From a virus: 41,063 bases of DNA. Position numbers and translations under genes: made by a program. Location of the stretch: the IMG/VR virus record IMGVR_UViG_3300021197_001388, positions 1-41,063 of that record; one strand, written 5' to 3'. Shown here piece by piece: positions 13,453 through 22,524 of this stretch. The notes beneath the pieces were generated by a model. The model was not told the origin of the DNA. It saw only the letters and a list, made by a program, of their open reading frames with translations, and did not search any database. How positions within the stretch are numbered: position 1 is the stretch's first letter; the number at the start of each line of letters is the position of its first letter.

Positions 13453-15241
13453 ATACCTCGGATTACAGATAGATTACTCACGCGATGAATTGTTTGACAG
13501 ACTCGGAATAGCTAGACTCAAAGAAAGTTACATGAAAGATGAAGAGACGAGCCCTCAAGAAAGGTTCGCTTTTGTTAGCAATGCTTTCGCATCCAATCCT
13601 GAGCATGCCCAGAGACTTTATGAGTACAGCAGTAAGCACTGGTTGTCGTACTCCACGCCTATACTCTCGTTTGGTCGTTCAAGCAGGGGAATGCCGATCT
13701 CATGCTTCCTCAACTACATTAATGATTCGAGAGAGGGACTGGTAGACAATCTGTCAGAGACAAACTGGCTGAGTATGTTAGGTGGTGGTGTCGGTATTGG
13801 TGTTGGTATTCGATCGTCTGACGACAAATCCGTTGGTGTGATGTCGCATCTTAAGACATATGATGCCTCATGCCTTGCTTATCGTCAAGGCCGTACTAGA
13901 CGAGGATCATACGCCACGTATCTGGACATATCGCATCCTGATATAATAATGTTTCTCGAGATGCGAAAACCCACTGGCGATCCAAATGTACGTTGTTTGA
14001 ATCTACACCATGGGATTAACATCACTGATCGCTTCATGGAAGTGGTTGAGCGTTGTATGACGGATCCTGATGCCGATGATGGTTGGAACTTAACAGATCC
14101 GCATAGTGGCGAGATCAAAGATACTGTTTCAGCAAAAGCATTGTGGCAGAAGATTCTTGAGCTTCGTATGGAGACAGGTGAGCCATATATTCATTATATT
14201 GATACCAGCAATAGGCATCTGCCACAGTTTCAGAAAGACTTGGGTCTCAAGATCCACCAGTCAAACCTATGCTCAGAGATCATTCTTCCCACCGACAAAG
14301 ATAGAACTGCTGTTTGCTGTCTTTCTTCTGTAAACTTAGAGCATTACGACTCATGGAGTAGGAACACAATGTTTCTACAAGACATGGCCGAGATGCTTGA
14401 CAACGTACTTCAATACTTTATTGATAATGCACCGAGTTCTGTTGAGCGAGCTAAGTTTTCTGCAATGCGGGAAAGAAGTATTGGTATTGGAGCTCTAGGT
14501 TTTCATGCCTATTTGCAAAAGAATAGCATCGCTTGGGAGAACTGGCAGGCAACTAGCGCTAACGTCAGAATGTTTAAGCACATTAGTACTAAACTAAACG
14601 AAGCTAATCTAGAGCTTGGTAAGCAAAGAGGTGAAGCCCCTGACGCAAAAGGTACTGGTCGAAGGTTCAGTCACGTTATGGCTATTGCTCCAAACGCTTC
14701 GAGCAGTATTATTATGGGTAACACGAGTCCGAGCATCGAACCTTTCAGAGCAAATGCATATAGACAAGATACAATGTCGGGTGCGTTCTTGAATAAGAAC
14801 AAGTACTTGAGCAAGTTGATTGACGAAAAGATAGAAACGAAAAAGACAAAACTGTCAGAGGATGAGATATGGTCTTCTATCATATCCAATGATGGCTCAT
14901 GTCAGCACCTCACTTTTCTTTCACAAGAAGAAAAGAATATTTTCAAAACGTCGATGGAAATAGATCAGCGCTGGTTAATCGATCATGCTGCTAAACGTCA
15001 AGAGTATATCGATCAGGCACAGTCGCTGAATTTATTCTTCAGGCCTGATGCAAATATTAAGTACCTCCATGCTGTACACTATCAAGCCTGGAAGCAAGGA
15101 TTGAAAACTCTGTACTACTGTCGATCAGAAAAGTTAGGTAAAGCAGATAAAGTTTCAAAACGCATAGAAAGAAATATCATTCAAGAAATAGATATAACCG
15201 CACTGGCAGAAGGAGAAGAGTGTCTCGCGTGCGAGGGCTAG
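13439..15241 (+). CDS. nrdA: class I ribonucleotide reductase, alpha subunit
   Basis: A 600-residue large subunit that reduces ribonucleotides to deoxyribonucleotides for phage DNA synthesis. Key residues are visible: Cys89 (ISCFLN), the NLCSEI active-site segment with Asn276, Cys278 and Glu280, a partner cysteine at 293 or 294 (AVCCLSSVNL), and a C-terminal CLACEG pair that is re-reduced by thioredoxin or glutaredoxin. It is much shorter than T4 or E. coli NrdA (about 750) and I see no N-terminal ATP-cone, so dATP feedback inhibition is probably lost. The nrdB gene follows after 6 bases. Confidence 0.95.
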   Translation: MAKTEYLGLQIDYSRDELFDRLGIARLKESYMKDEETSPQERFAFVSNAFASNPEHAQRLYEYSSKHWLSYSTPILSFGRSSRGMPISCFLNYINDSREGLVDNLSETNWLSMLGGGVGIGVGIRSSDDKSVGVMSHLKTYDASCLAYRQGRTRRGSYATYLDISHPDIIMFLEMRKPTGDPNVRCLNLHHGINITDRFMEVVERCMTDPDADDGWNLTDPHSGEIKDTVSAKALWQKILELRMETGEPYIHYIDTSNRHLPQFQKDLGLKIHQSNLCSEIILPTDKDRTAVCCLSSVNLEHYDSWSRNTMFLQDMAEMLDNVLQYFIDNAPSSVERAKFSAMRERSIGIGALGFHAYLQKNSIAWENWQATSANVRMFKHISTKLNEANLELGKQRGEAPDAKGTGRRFSHVMAIAPNASSSIIMGNTSPSIEPFRANAYRQDTMSGAFLNKNKYLSKLIDEKIETKKTKLSEDEIWSSIISNDGSCQHLTFLSQEEKNIFKTSMEIDQRWLIDHAAKRQEYIDQAQSLNLFFRPDANIKYLHAVHYQAWKQGLKTLYYCRSEKLGKADKVSKRIERNIIQEIDITALAEGEECLACEG

Positions 15242-15247
15242 AGGAAT

Positions 15248-16222
15248 ATGGCTAAAACAAACTTACGAGAAGAGAGAACATACTTCAAACCATTCAACTA
15301 TCAGTGGGCTTACGATGCTTGGTTAAAGCATGAACAATCACATTGGCTCCACACTGAAGTACCAATGATGGAAGATGTGAAGGACTGGAGCAGTAAACTG
15401 ACACCAGCAGAGAAGGGTTTCTTGACCAACATCTTTCGTTTCTTTACACAAGGAGATATTGATGTTGCTGGAGGTTATGTAAACAACTACTTACCTGTAT
15501 TCCCTCAACCTGAGATTCGTATGATGCTTGCTGGATTTGCTGCTCGTGAAGCTCTCCATGTTGCTGCATACTCTCATCTTATTGAGACACTCGGCATGCC
15601 AGAGTCAACATATAACGAGTTCCTCGAATACGAAGCGATGGCAGAAAAGCACGACTTCCTACAAGAGATGTCAACTGCTGCGCAAGATAAAACTACTGTC
15701 GCAACTAACATTGCTACGTTCTCTGCCTTCACGGAAGGCATGCAGTTGTTCAGTTCCTTTATCATGCTTCTCAACTTTCCACGACATGGTAAGATGAAAG
15801 GTATGGGGCAAATTGTTACGTGGTCGATTGTAGATGAGACACAACACGCTGAGAACATGATTAAGCTGTTCCGAGAATACATAAACGAGAACCTTGATAT
15901 CTGGAATGATGATTTGAAAGGTAAAATTTATACCATAGCAGAAAGGATGGTTGAACTTGAAGATAAGTTTATTGATCTTGCTTTTGCCATGGGCCCTATG
16001 GAAAACCTCTCAGCTGAGGAAGTTAAGAAATATATAAGGTACATTGCTGATAGACGTCTGATCAGCTTGGGATTAAAAGGAATATATAAAATTAAAAAGA
16101 ATCCTCTGCTGTGGGTAGAAGAGATGATAAACGCACCTACGCATACAAACTTCTTTGAAAATAGGGCAACAGATTATGCTCGAGGAGCTTTGTCAGGTAA
16201 CTGGGGAGACGTGTGGGCTTAA
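15248..16222 (+). CDS. nrdB: class I ribonucleotide reductase, beta subunit
   Basis: A 324-residue ferritin-like subunit that makes the radical used by NrdA. The metal ligands can be placed as Asp70 (TQGDID), Glu101 and His104 (REALHVAAY), Glu163 (FTEGMQ), Glu197 and His200 (DETQHAE). Tyr108, four residues after His104, matches the radical tyrosine of class Ia/Ib enzymes. The C terminus (GNWGDVWA) is the peptide that docks with NrdA. It forms an operon with nrdA and is followed by a zinc-ribbon protein. Confidence 0.95.
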   Translation: MAKTNLREERTYFKPFNYQWAYDAWLKHEQSHWLHTEVPMMEDVKDWSSKLTPAEKGFLTNIFRFFTQGDIDVAGGYVNNYLPVFPQPEIRMMLAGFAAREALHVAAYSHLIETLGMPESTYNEFLEYEAMAEKHDFLQEMSTAAQDKTTVATNIATFSAFTEGMQLFSSFIMLLNFPRHGKMKGMGQIVTWSIVDETQHAENMIKLFREYINENLDIWNDDLKGKIYTIAERMVELEDKFIDLAFAMGPMENLSAEEVKKYIRYIADRRLISLGLKGIYKIKKNPLLWVEEMINAPTHTNFFENRATDYARGALSGNWGDVWA

Positions 16223-16266
16223 GATGTACTATATAAGAGAACAGTTTATTAGAGGTATTTACTAAA

Positions 16267-16437
16267 ATGTCAAGCAAAGAAACAAGGGAATATACGTGTA
16301 GTAATTGTGGTGCCGAATACATATTGATATTCGATCACGATGAAATAACAGATGAGCCAACGAATTGTCCATTCTGCTCAGCATTAACAGACGAATCGAA
16401 TGAAATGGATTTAGATGGATTAGACTTTGACGAATGA
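16267..16437 (+). CDS. small zinc-ribbon protein
   Basis: A 56-residue acidic protein with two CxxC knuckles: CSNC at residues 11-14 and CPFC at about 34-37, a rubredoxin/zinc-ribbon type site, followed by an Asp/Glu-rich tail. It has an AGAGGT ribosome site at 16254-16259. Similar small proteins occur near ribonucleotide reductase genes in T4-like phages; it may bind nucleic acid or a polymerase subunit. It overlaps the next gene by 11 bases. Confidence 0.75.
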   Translation: MSSKETREYTCSNCGAEYILIFDHDEITDEPTNCPFCSALTDESNEMDLDGLDFDE

Positions 16438-16879
16438 TTGGCACTATCAGGGTGAAATATACACCGCTGATGACATTGATGATTATTATGGTTTTGTTTA
16501 TGAAATCACCGATCTCGAGCTCGGTAAAAAATACATAGGCAAAAAGTTCTTTTGGAATAAAAGAAAGCTACCCCCATTGAAAGGTAGGAAGAACAAAAGA
16601 ATAAAAACTGTAGAATCAGACTGGCGTAAGTATTACGGTTCAAGTGACACGGTTAAACAACTTGTTGAATCGAGTGGGCCAGAAAGATTTAAGAGAGAGA
16701 TTCTTGTCCTCTGCAAGACAAAAGGTGAGTGCTCGTACCACGAAGCCAAATTGCAGTTTGACAATGATGTACTTCTTAAAGATGAATATTATAATGAATT
16801 TATCGGAGTAAAAATACACTCCATCCATGTGAAGACATTGAGACCTGATTATGAAAGTGACGGAAACAAGAACACCTAA
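16427..16879 (+). CDS. SegE-like GIY-YIG protein
   Basis: A 150-residue protein with a GIY-YIG-type nuclease core: YGFVYEI at residues 21-27, KYIGKK at 35-40, a DWRKYYGSS segment and LCKTKGECSYHEAKLQFDNDVLL at about 95-117, which I recognise from the putative SegE-like proteins of T4-like phages. It may be a free-standing homing endonuclease or a domesticated relative, since it is found in fixed context beside nucleotide metabolism genes. The start is TTG at 16427; no ATG in frame fits better. It overlaps the next gene by 29 bases. Confidence 0.82.
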   Translation: MTNDWHYQGEIYTADDIDDYYGFVYEITDLELGKKYIGKKFFWNKRKLPPLKGRKNKRIKTVESDWRKYYGSSDTVKQLVESSGPERFKREILVLCKTKGECSYHEAKLQFDNDVLLKDEYYNEFIGVKIHSIHVKTLRPDYESDGNKNT

Positions 16880-17921
16880 TGGTGTTGAGGTTGAACCAGC
16901 ACAAAAAAGAAAATATGATGTTAGCGGTAGAACTTTTGAGTACACCGCCCCTTCTTGTGAAATCGTAACCTTCGAAGATTGTATACTGACTAGTGGTAGT
17001 TGGGAGTATGGTCTCGCAGGTATTGTTAAAGATAAAAAGTTCTATCACGAACGATTTACAAAGGACGCAAATAACTTCAGAATTAAAAGTCCTTTTTGGA
17101 CCAGTGCAAGAGGTAATTTTGATATTGAACTTGACGACGATTTCTTCTATAATTATGAGATGGATGAAGTTTTTACATGGTTCAATATTGGTCAATACTG
17201 GCACTGGTTCTTTGAGGATCTTCCCCTCATAAAGGCATTCAGAGAAAAGCCTGATATTCCTATTGTCACAAACAGTCTGATGCAATTCCAATTGGATTCG
17301 CTTTCGTTCTTTCCTGACATCAGGAATAGAATAGAAGCTGTCGACACACCTGCCGTGATCAAAGCAAATAAAGTTCATGCTGTAACATATCCAGCCATCT
17401 CGTATAGAGGTAAAGCTGCCTCATGGGCTGTCGAGTTCTTGAGAGACAATCTTATATCCGATGAGGAAGGTGAGCACAAACGAATTTACATATCACGTAA
17501 CGATGCAGTGGCAAGGAATGTCAAGAACGAACCTGCTGTCATCGACATGCTCGTTGAGGAGTTTGGCTTTGTACCTTTCAATACTCACAAAACAAACAGC
17601 ATGTCGAATATGCCTTTCAAAGAAAAGTTGCGACTCTTTACAACAGCCGATATTGTTGTATCACCAACTGGCGCTGGCTTAACTCACACACATGCTATGA
17701 AACCCGGTAGCACAGTTATCGACTTTAATCATAGTTTTGAAGTTACGGAAGAATGTGGTTGGAACAACATAGCAGACGTTTGCGATCTCAACTGGTATAC
17801 CATAGAAGCAGAAACGAAAGAGATTCCTACCGAGCGACCCAAGCCAAAGAATGCCCATATGGAAGTTGATGTTGAACTATTGAGAAAGACCGTAGATAAT
17901 GCAATTAATCAAAGAGCTTAA
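16851..17921 (+). CDS. GT61-family glycosyltransferase-like protein
   Basis: A 356-residue protein with the signature of the capsular/EGF-domain GT61 (DUF563) family: YWHWFFEDLPLI at 117-127, KRIYISRNDA near 210-219, and the nucleotide-sugar site VSPTGAGLTHTHAMKPGSTVIDF at 270-292. It would transfer a sugar to a surface glycan. It is the first gene of a 14-gene glycan island whose members overlap at nearly every junction, so they are probably cotranscribed. The donor and acceptor are unknown. Confidence 0.82.
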   Translation: MKVTETRTPNGVEVEPAQKRKYDVSGRTFEYTAPSCEIVTFEDCILTSGSWEYGLAGIVKDKKFYHERFTKDANNFRIKSPFWTSARGNFDIELDDDFFYNYEMDEVFTWFNIGQYWHWFFEDLPLIKAFREKPDIPIVTNSLMQFQLDSLSFFPDIRNRIEAVDTPAVIKANKVHAVTYPAISYRGKAASWAVEFLRDNLISDEEGEHKRIYISRNDAVARNVKNEPAVIDMLVEEFGFVPFNTHKTNSMSNMPFKEKLRLFTTADIVVSPTGAGLTHTHAMKPGSTVIDFNHSFEVTEECGWNNIADVCDLNWYTIEAETKEIPTERPKPKNAHMEVDVELLRKTVDNAINQRA

Positions 17922-18630
17922 CGGCCACAGTGGTGCTTCCGTATCTTTATACGATAATGGCACCGTTGTAAAGAATGGGTATAGCAAGGCTAGGCAGAGT
18001 GCTGAAATATTAGAAGCTCTGCCTTTCAACGCACCTAAGGTATACGAAGTGACTGACGAGAGTATAGTTATGGAATATATCAATGGTGACGACATGACAT
18101 CATTCTTAGAGCAAAATGGTAACGAAGGAGTAGATATGCTCCTTGCGTTTGTTGAAGAGTATTTCGACTGGTGCCTTTGTAACTCCGACGATTATAACTT
18201 CAGCAACGAGCTCGACGACAAAGTGTTTCAGATAGGTGATCATATAAACATAGCAAGCCTTGCTGATACATTAAAATTCAAAATGCCAAGAAGTTTGATC
18301 CACGGTGACTTTACATTCGACAATATACTGCATAAAAATGGGGAGTTTTATCTTATCGACGCTAACCCAACAGAGCTCAATAGTATCTACTTTGATGGAT
18401 CTAAACTGAGACAAGATATCGATGGCTTCTGGTTCTTGAGAGCAAGAGAAGATAAAATCAATTTTAAAATATCGTGTAAAAAGATAAGCGAGCAGTTACA
18501 GTCGAAGTATGATTTCATGAACAACAATTCATTATATTGCTTTATGCTTAGTCGAATACTACCTTACTGTAAAAATAAAGAAACAACAGAATTCCTTACT
18601 ATAGAGATGGATAGAATATGGCCGTTATAA
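17899..18630 (+). CDS. APH/choline-kinase-like phosphotransferase
   Basis: A 243-residue protein of the aminoglycoside phosphotransferase/choline kinase fold. The catalytic loop HGDFTFDN is at 135-142 (Asp137 base, Asn142 metal ligand) and the second metal Asp is Asp154 in LIDANP; Lys25 (VVKNGYSK) is the likely ATP lysine. It phosphorylates a small alcohol, sugar or polar head group. The next gene encodes a nucleotidyltransferase, so the two may form a kinase-nucleotidyltransferase pair as LicA and LicC do for phosphocholine. The substrate is not shown by the sequence. It overlaps both neighbours. Confidence 0.8.
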   Translation: MQLIKELNGHSGASVSLYDNGTVVKNGYSKARQSAEILEALPFNAPKVYEVTDESIVMEYINGDDMTSFLEQNGNEGVDMLLAFVEEYFDWCLCNSDDYNFSNELDDKVFQIGDHINIASLADTLKFKMPRSLIHGDFTFDNILHKNGEFYLIDANPTELNSIYFDGSKLRQDIDGFWFLRAREDKINFKISCKKISEQLQSKYDFMNNNSLYCFMLSRILPYCKNKETTEFLTIEMDRIWPL

Positions 18631-19649
18631 TACCATGTGCTGGTCAAAGCTCACGATACCCTGGTACGAGACCGAAGTACTTGCTAACTGTGGCAGATGG
18701 CGACTGCTTATTTGAGAAAGCTGCAAACCGGTATGTCGACGAAACTGATGTTCACTTCATAATCTTAAAAGAGCATGCGATAAAGTACGACGCTGAGATA
18801 GCCATTTCTAAGGTATATGGCTGGCGTGACAACGTTTTTATTCATATTTTGGACAATCCGACATCAGGTCCTGCTGAAACTTCATATCACGTTGCTAAGA
18901 AGCTAGGAGACCAACCTATCTTGATACAAGATTGTGACAGCTTCTTCACCTGTCCTTTGAGCGATGAGAACTACGTGTGTACTGTTGACCTAAGAGATAA
19001 CTTGGACGTAACAAACGTTGCAGCAAAGAGCTTTGCAGTTACTAATGAGCAAGGTGTCCTCACAAACATTGTTGAGAAGTCAGTTGTCAGTAATCATATA
19101 TGTGTAGGTGGTTATGGATTCAAGACAGCTAGTATGTTCTGTGATTCGTTTGACAGGCTGAGTGAGATACATGAAGGTGAGATATTCGTATCGCATATTA
19201 TAAAGGAGCTTTTGTCGTCCAATGTATTTGTTGCCAAGGACGTTGATAATTATGTCGACCTTGGAACGTACAAGGAATTTGTTGAATACAATAAACAACG
19301 ACAGACAATCTTTTGCGACATTGATGGCACTGTCTTTTACAATCAGTCCAAGCTCTTCAGTAACGACTATTCTAAAATGCCACGACCTATCCCCAACGCT
19401 GTCAACTATCTACTAGAGAAGCAAAGGAACGGAGCCACGATAATATTCACGACATCTCGTCCTGAAAGATTTGGCGATGTTACGGAAAAGGGACTAAAAG
19501 ACTGCGGCTTTAGGGACGTGAGAGTGCTCTATGACATACCTCATGCACCGAGAGTGCTGATAAACGACACAAGCAAGACGAATCCATACCCATCTGCATC
19601 AGCTATAAATATACCAAGAGATGATAATGATTATTGGGGTAAGATGTGA
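18618..19649 (+). CDS. sugar/choline-P nucleotidyltransferase-HAD phosphatase fusion
   Basis: A 343-residue two-domain protein. Residues 1-225 are a nucleotidyltransferase with the N-terminal CAGQSSRYPGTRPKYLL loop (Arg13, Lys20) and a metal-binding DCD at 105-107. Residues 229-343 are a HAD-family phosphatase with motif I DIDGT (Asp234, Asp236), motif II TTSR (278-281) and motif IV INDTSK (Asp317). It should activate a phosphorylated precursor to an NDP or CMP form and hydrolyse a phosphate. The previous gene is a kinase that could supply the precursor. It overlaps the next gene by 4 bases (GTGA). Confidence 0.82.
   Translation: MAVIIPCAGQSSRYPGTRPKYLLTVADGDCLFEKAANRYVDETDVHFIILKEHAIKYDAEIAISKVYGWRDNVFIHILDNPTSGPAETSYHVAKKLGDQPILIQDCDSFFTCPLSDENYVCTVDLRDNLDVTNVAAKSFAVTNEQGVLTNIVEKSVVSNHICVGGYGFKTASMFCDSFDRLSEIHEGEIFVSHIIKELLSSNVFVAKDVDNYVDLGTYKEFVEYNKQRQTIFCDIDGTVFYNQSKLFSNDYSKMPRPIPNAVNYLLEKQRNGATIIFTTSRPERFGDVTEKGLKDCGFRDVRVLYDIPHAPRVLINDTSKTNPYPSASAINIPRDDNDYWGKM
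19604..19611 (+). promoter_or_regulatory. possible internal late promoter TATAAATA
   Basis: A perfect TATAAATA inside the 3' end of the fusion gene, 34 bases before the GTG start at 19646. A start near 19617 would leave a leader of about 29 bases. It could switch on the second part of the glycan island late, or be a chance match in coding sequence (it encodes the residues AINIP). Confidence 0.4.
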
Positions 19650-20623
19650 AAACGTATCTGGCAAACTATCTACATGATAGAGGTATCATTGGACCACAAC
19701 TTGTCGATCAATTGAATGACATTGAGTATTTTCTAACCAAAGAAAACTTTGTCACCAAGTCAAGCGAGTATTATGAGTTGTTGTTTGACGAACAGCCTGA
19801 CCCAGTTGTGTTCACTGGTCACAAGTTCTTTCTCACAAAAGTAGTTCATCCACTTTTCGCACGTACTGATCTAATGGAGAGAGGCCTCCATCTTTTCAGA
19901 ATGATGTTCTCACGCCATGCCCATAATTTGAGAGGCAGAGGCATTGAGGAGCATGAGAAGAACGGTGTAATGGTTTTCGAAAACTTTTTTGAAACAGAAG
20001 ATGCCGAAAAGTTCAAAGAATTTATCCTCGCACAACCTAAGAGCGAGAATATACAGAACTTCAATAAGATTACAAATATATTACCTGATGATTTGTATGA
20101 GAAGGTTAAGCATGAGGTCTATCCCATCTGTGCCAAAGCTGTTCACAGGCCAAGTACGTCACCAGCAGCATGGGAACACTTTCAAGCTACATCATATGTC
20201 CAGCGATTAGATAACAGACCAAATGATGGCGACATACAAAAAGTATGCCATAGTGATGTATTCTATCCTTGCCTTAAATATTGGTACTTTCCTGAAGACG
20301 TTAATGACGGTACGTTCATGTATGCCAAAGGCAGCACAATGCTAGATGAGGATCAATTGGATTTCTATTTTAGAGAGTCACTTGCTGTCACTAATAATAC
20401 ATGGGACAGGAAAAGAAACAAAGGTCACGGAGAAGGTTCGTTCAGGGCTCTGCCTGACGACTTGGCTAGCATGAATCTTAAACTAGAACCTATAGTAGCT
20501 AAAGCGAACTCGCTAGTGATTGCTGACACAAGTGGTTTTCACTGTCGGGGTAATGTGAAAGAAATGTCAACAAGAAATGCACTGCATGGTGCGATAAGAG
20601 TGGAGACCCCTTTTGACACTTAA
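19646..20623 (+). CDS. PhyH-like 2-oxoglutarate/Fe(II) dioxygenase
   Basis: A 325-residue protein. The Fe(II) facial triad is His202 and Asp204 (CHSDVF) and His299 (SGFHCRG), with Arg310 (STRNALHG) placed to bind 2-oxoglutarate. This matches phytanoyl-CoA dioxygenase-like enzymes, which hydroxylate or oxidise C-H bonds. In a glycan island it may modify a sugar or lipid head group. The start is a GTG at 19646, since no ATG is near. It overlaps the radical SAM gene by 11 bases. Confidence 0.82.
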   Translation: MKTYLANYLHDRGIIGPQLVDQLNDIEYFLTKENFVTKSSEYYELLFDEQPDPVVFTGHKFFLTKVVHPLFARTDLMERGLHLFRMMFSRHAHNLRGRGIEEHEKNGVMVFENFFETEDAEKFKEFILAQPKSENIQNFNKITNILPDDLYEKVKHEVYPICAKAVHRPSTSPAAWEHFQATSYVQRLDNRPNDGDIQKVCHSDVFYPCLKYWYFPEDVNDGTFMYAKGSTMLDEDQLDFYFRESLAVTNNTWDRKRNKGHGEGSFRALPDDLASMNLKLEPIVAKANSLVIADTSGFHCRGNVKEMSTRNALHGAIRVETPFDT

Positions 20624-21548
20624 ACCAATAACATATGCGTATTTGGAAACAACCAACTACTGCAACCTTGACTGTAGCTTCTGTAATAGAAAGGAGGTAA
20701 TTGGTGACCTTGAGCATATGCCAATCGACAAATGGCGTACAATGCTTGATAACCTAAAGGACCAGCCTATCAAGGAAGCTAAGTTGATGGGCATGGGAGA
20801 ACCATTTCTCCATCCACAGTTCGATCAGATATGTAAGATATTTAAAGAGTACTTTCCGGAAGCGTTTCTGATTGTAGCTACTAACTGTCAATATAAGTTT
20901 ACAGACAAGATTGAAAATGCGTTTAAGTATATTGATCTCGTATACTTTAGTATAGATGGTTATAAAGAAAGTTACGAAAGAGACAGAGCTCCAGCAAAGT
21001 GGCCGAAGCTAATAAAGTTCCTTGATGAATTCAAGAAGCGTGAGCGTCACGGTTGTAGAGTGACATGCAATTATGTTGTGAATCCAGACAACGTACAAGA
21101 CATCCAAACTATTTACGATAACATTGTTGTCCCTTACGAGCTTGAGGAGTTAAGATTAAATATAGCTCAAGATTGGTCACCCGATACGTCAATGCCTGGT
21201 GGCTATACGTTAGAACAAATTCAGTACTTGAGAGAGAATTGGAAGGACAATATCAAAGGCAAGTCTGAGTGGAACTTCGATCAATGTTTCTGGCCACAGG
21301 AAGGAATATACACAACTGTGGATGGAAGAGTATTGATGTGTGCACTCAACACTGCCGAGCCTGGCTTTGGTAATTTGTTCGATCAAAGTATAGACGAAAT
21401 AAGATCCTCTGATCGATACTCGGGAATCAGATCCTCTTGTGAATTGAATCATCCAACGTCTCACTGTGAAAATTGCTCTTACAAAGAGCTTACTCCGTTA
21501 TTACAGAAATTGGAAGTACATAATGAATTGTCTGAATCATCTAAATGA
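20613..21548 (+). CDS. radical SAM/SPASM protein
   Basis: A 311-residue protein with the radical SAM cluster motif Cys17-x3-Cys21-x2-Cys24 (YCNLDCSFCN), the GMGEP motif at 60-64, and a SPASM-like C-terminal cluster region with Cys225, Cys243, Cys276, Cys285 and Cys288 (CENCSYKE). SPASM proteins often modify peptides or sugars. Here the neighbours (dioxygenase and aminotransferase) suggest a sugar modification such as carbon-skeleton or deoxy chemistry. It starts at TTG 20613 inside the previous gene and overlaps the next by 26 bases. Confidence 0.87.
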   Translation: MTLKPITYAYLETTNYCNLDCSFCNRKEVIGDLEHMPIDKWRTMLDNLKDQPIKEAKLMGMGEPFLHPQFDQICKIFKEYFPEAFLIVATNCQYKFTDKIENAFKYIDLVYFSIDGYKESYERDRAPAKWPKLIKFLDEFKKRERHGCRVTCNYVVNPDNVQDIQTIYDNIVVPYELEELRLNIAQDWSPDTSMPGGYTLEQIQYLRENWKDNIKGKSEWNFDQCFWPQEGIYTTVDGRVLMCALNTAEPGFGNLFDQSIDEIRSSDRYSGIRSSCELNHPTSHCENCSYKELTPLLQKLEVHNELSESSK

Positions 21549-22524
21549 TATTCAAAGAATAAAGGGCAACTATCCAAAACCAGGTCTAATTAGGCTAGGT
21601 TCTGCAGAACGTGATGAGCCCTTTCCTAAACTAATGTGGGAAAAGTTTCTTGACTGTTTGAGGGAGACTGATGTTAGGTACTATCCCGATTTTGATTATG
21701 CGTTACGAGTCTTGAGCGATCACGCAAAGGTTCCTACCGATTGTCTAACTATGGGTCATGGTTCAGACAGTGTAATTAAAAATGTTTTTGAATGCTTTGT
21801 AAGCGAAGGATCGAAAGTAGTAACAACAGATCCTTGCTTTCCTATGTATAAAATCTATGGCCAGATAAGGAATGCTAATGTTGAAGCAGTTCCCTACAAC
21901 AATAAACGTACAGATGTACCTGCAATAATAGATGCCATAGACGCGAACACCTCTCTTGTTATAGTTAGCAATCCAAACAGTCCGATGGGTGATTTGATTC
22001 ATGATATTAAAGACATTATCGAAGCTGCTGCAAAGAAAGATTGTATGGTTTTGGTAGACGAAGCGTATGGTGAGTTTGCCAACATGCCCAGCATGGTTAA
22101 TGAATATGAAAATTATTCTAATCTCATTGTTACAAAAACATTCTCCAAAGCAGTTGGGTCTGCAGGAATAAGATTTGGTTATGGCGTCTCAAACAGAGCC
22201 GTGACGGGTATACTCGCAAAGGTAAAGAGTATCTATGAGATAACAGGACCAACAATTAAGTGGATGGAAATGGTCATTCACAATTGGGATTTAGTTCTTG
22301 AATATACTAATCAAGTTGCTGTAAACAAATACGAAGTAATAAGAGAATACGAAAAACAGGGCCATGAAATACATCACGGATACTGCAACTGGATTCATAC
22401 AACAAAAACTGAATTTCACGAATCAATCGATACAAAACAATGTACCCTACCTTGGGATGACAGACAGTGGACGAGATTATGCATTCCATCTGATAAGCAA
22501 ACACTAGAGTTAATTCTTAAATGA
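21523..22524 (+). CDS. HisC-like PLP aminotransferase
   Basis: A 333-residue fold-type I aminotransferase of the class I/II (histidinol-phosphate aminotransferase) group. Visible residues: SNPNSPMG with Asn152, Asp179 and Tyr182 (VDEAYGEF), the PLP lysine Lys209 in TKTFSKAVG, and Arg217 (GIRFGY). I chose the ATG at 21523 with an upstream GGAAG; an earlier in-frame ATG at 21466 lies deep inside the radical SAM gene. The protein probably transfers an amino group to a phosphorylated or keto intermediate of the island, not to histidine. Confidence 0.88.
   Translation: MNCLNHLNDIQRIKGNYPKPGLIRLGSAERDEPFPKLMWEKFLDCLRETDVRYYPDFDYALRVLSDHAKVPTDCLTMGHGSDSVIKNVFECFVSEGSKVVTTDPCFPMYKIYGQIRNANVEAVPYNNKRTDVPAIIDAIDANTSLVIVSNPNSPMGDLIHDIKDIIEAAAKKDCMVLVDEAYGEFANMPSMVNEYENYSNLIVTKTFSKAVGSAGIRFGYGVSNRAVTGILAKVKSIYEITGPTIKWMEMVIHNWDLVLEYTNQVAVNKYEVIREYEKQGHEIHHGYCNWIHTTKTEFHESIDTKQCTLPWDDRQWTRLCIPSDKQTLELILK

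Noticed and set aside
16427-16879. SegE-like gene as an active mobile homing endonuclease
   Set aside because: It is in the same direction as its neighbours, overlaps both, and resembles a conserved resident gene; mobility cannot be supported from the sequence.
16800-17378. Long minus-strand ORF (192 codons) at the start of the GT61 gene
   Set aside because: Antisense to two well-supported genes; Cys/Phe-rich composition typical of shadow frames.
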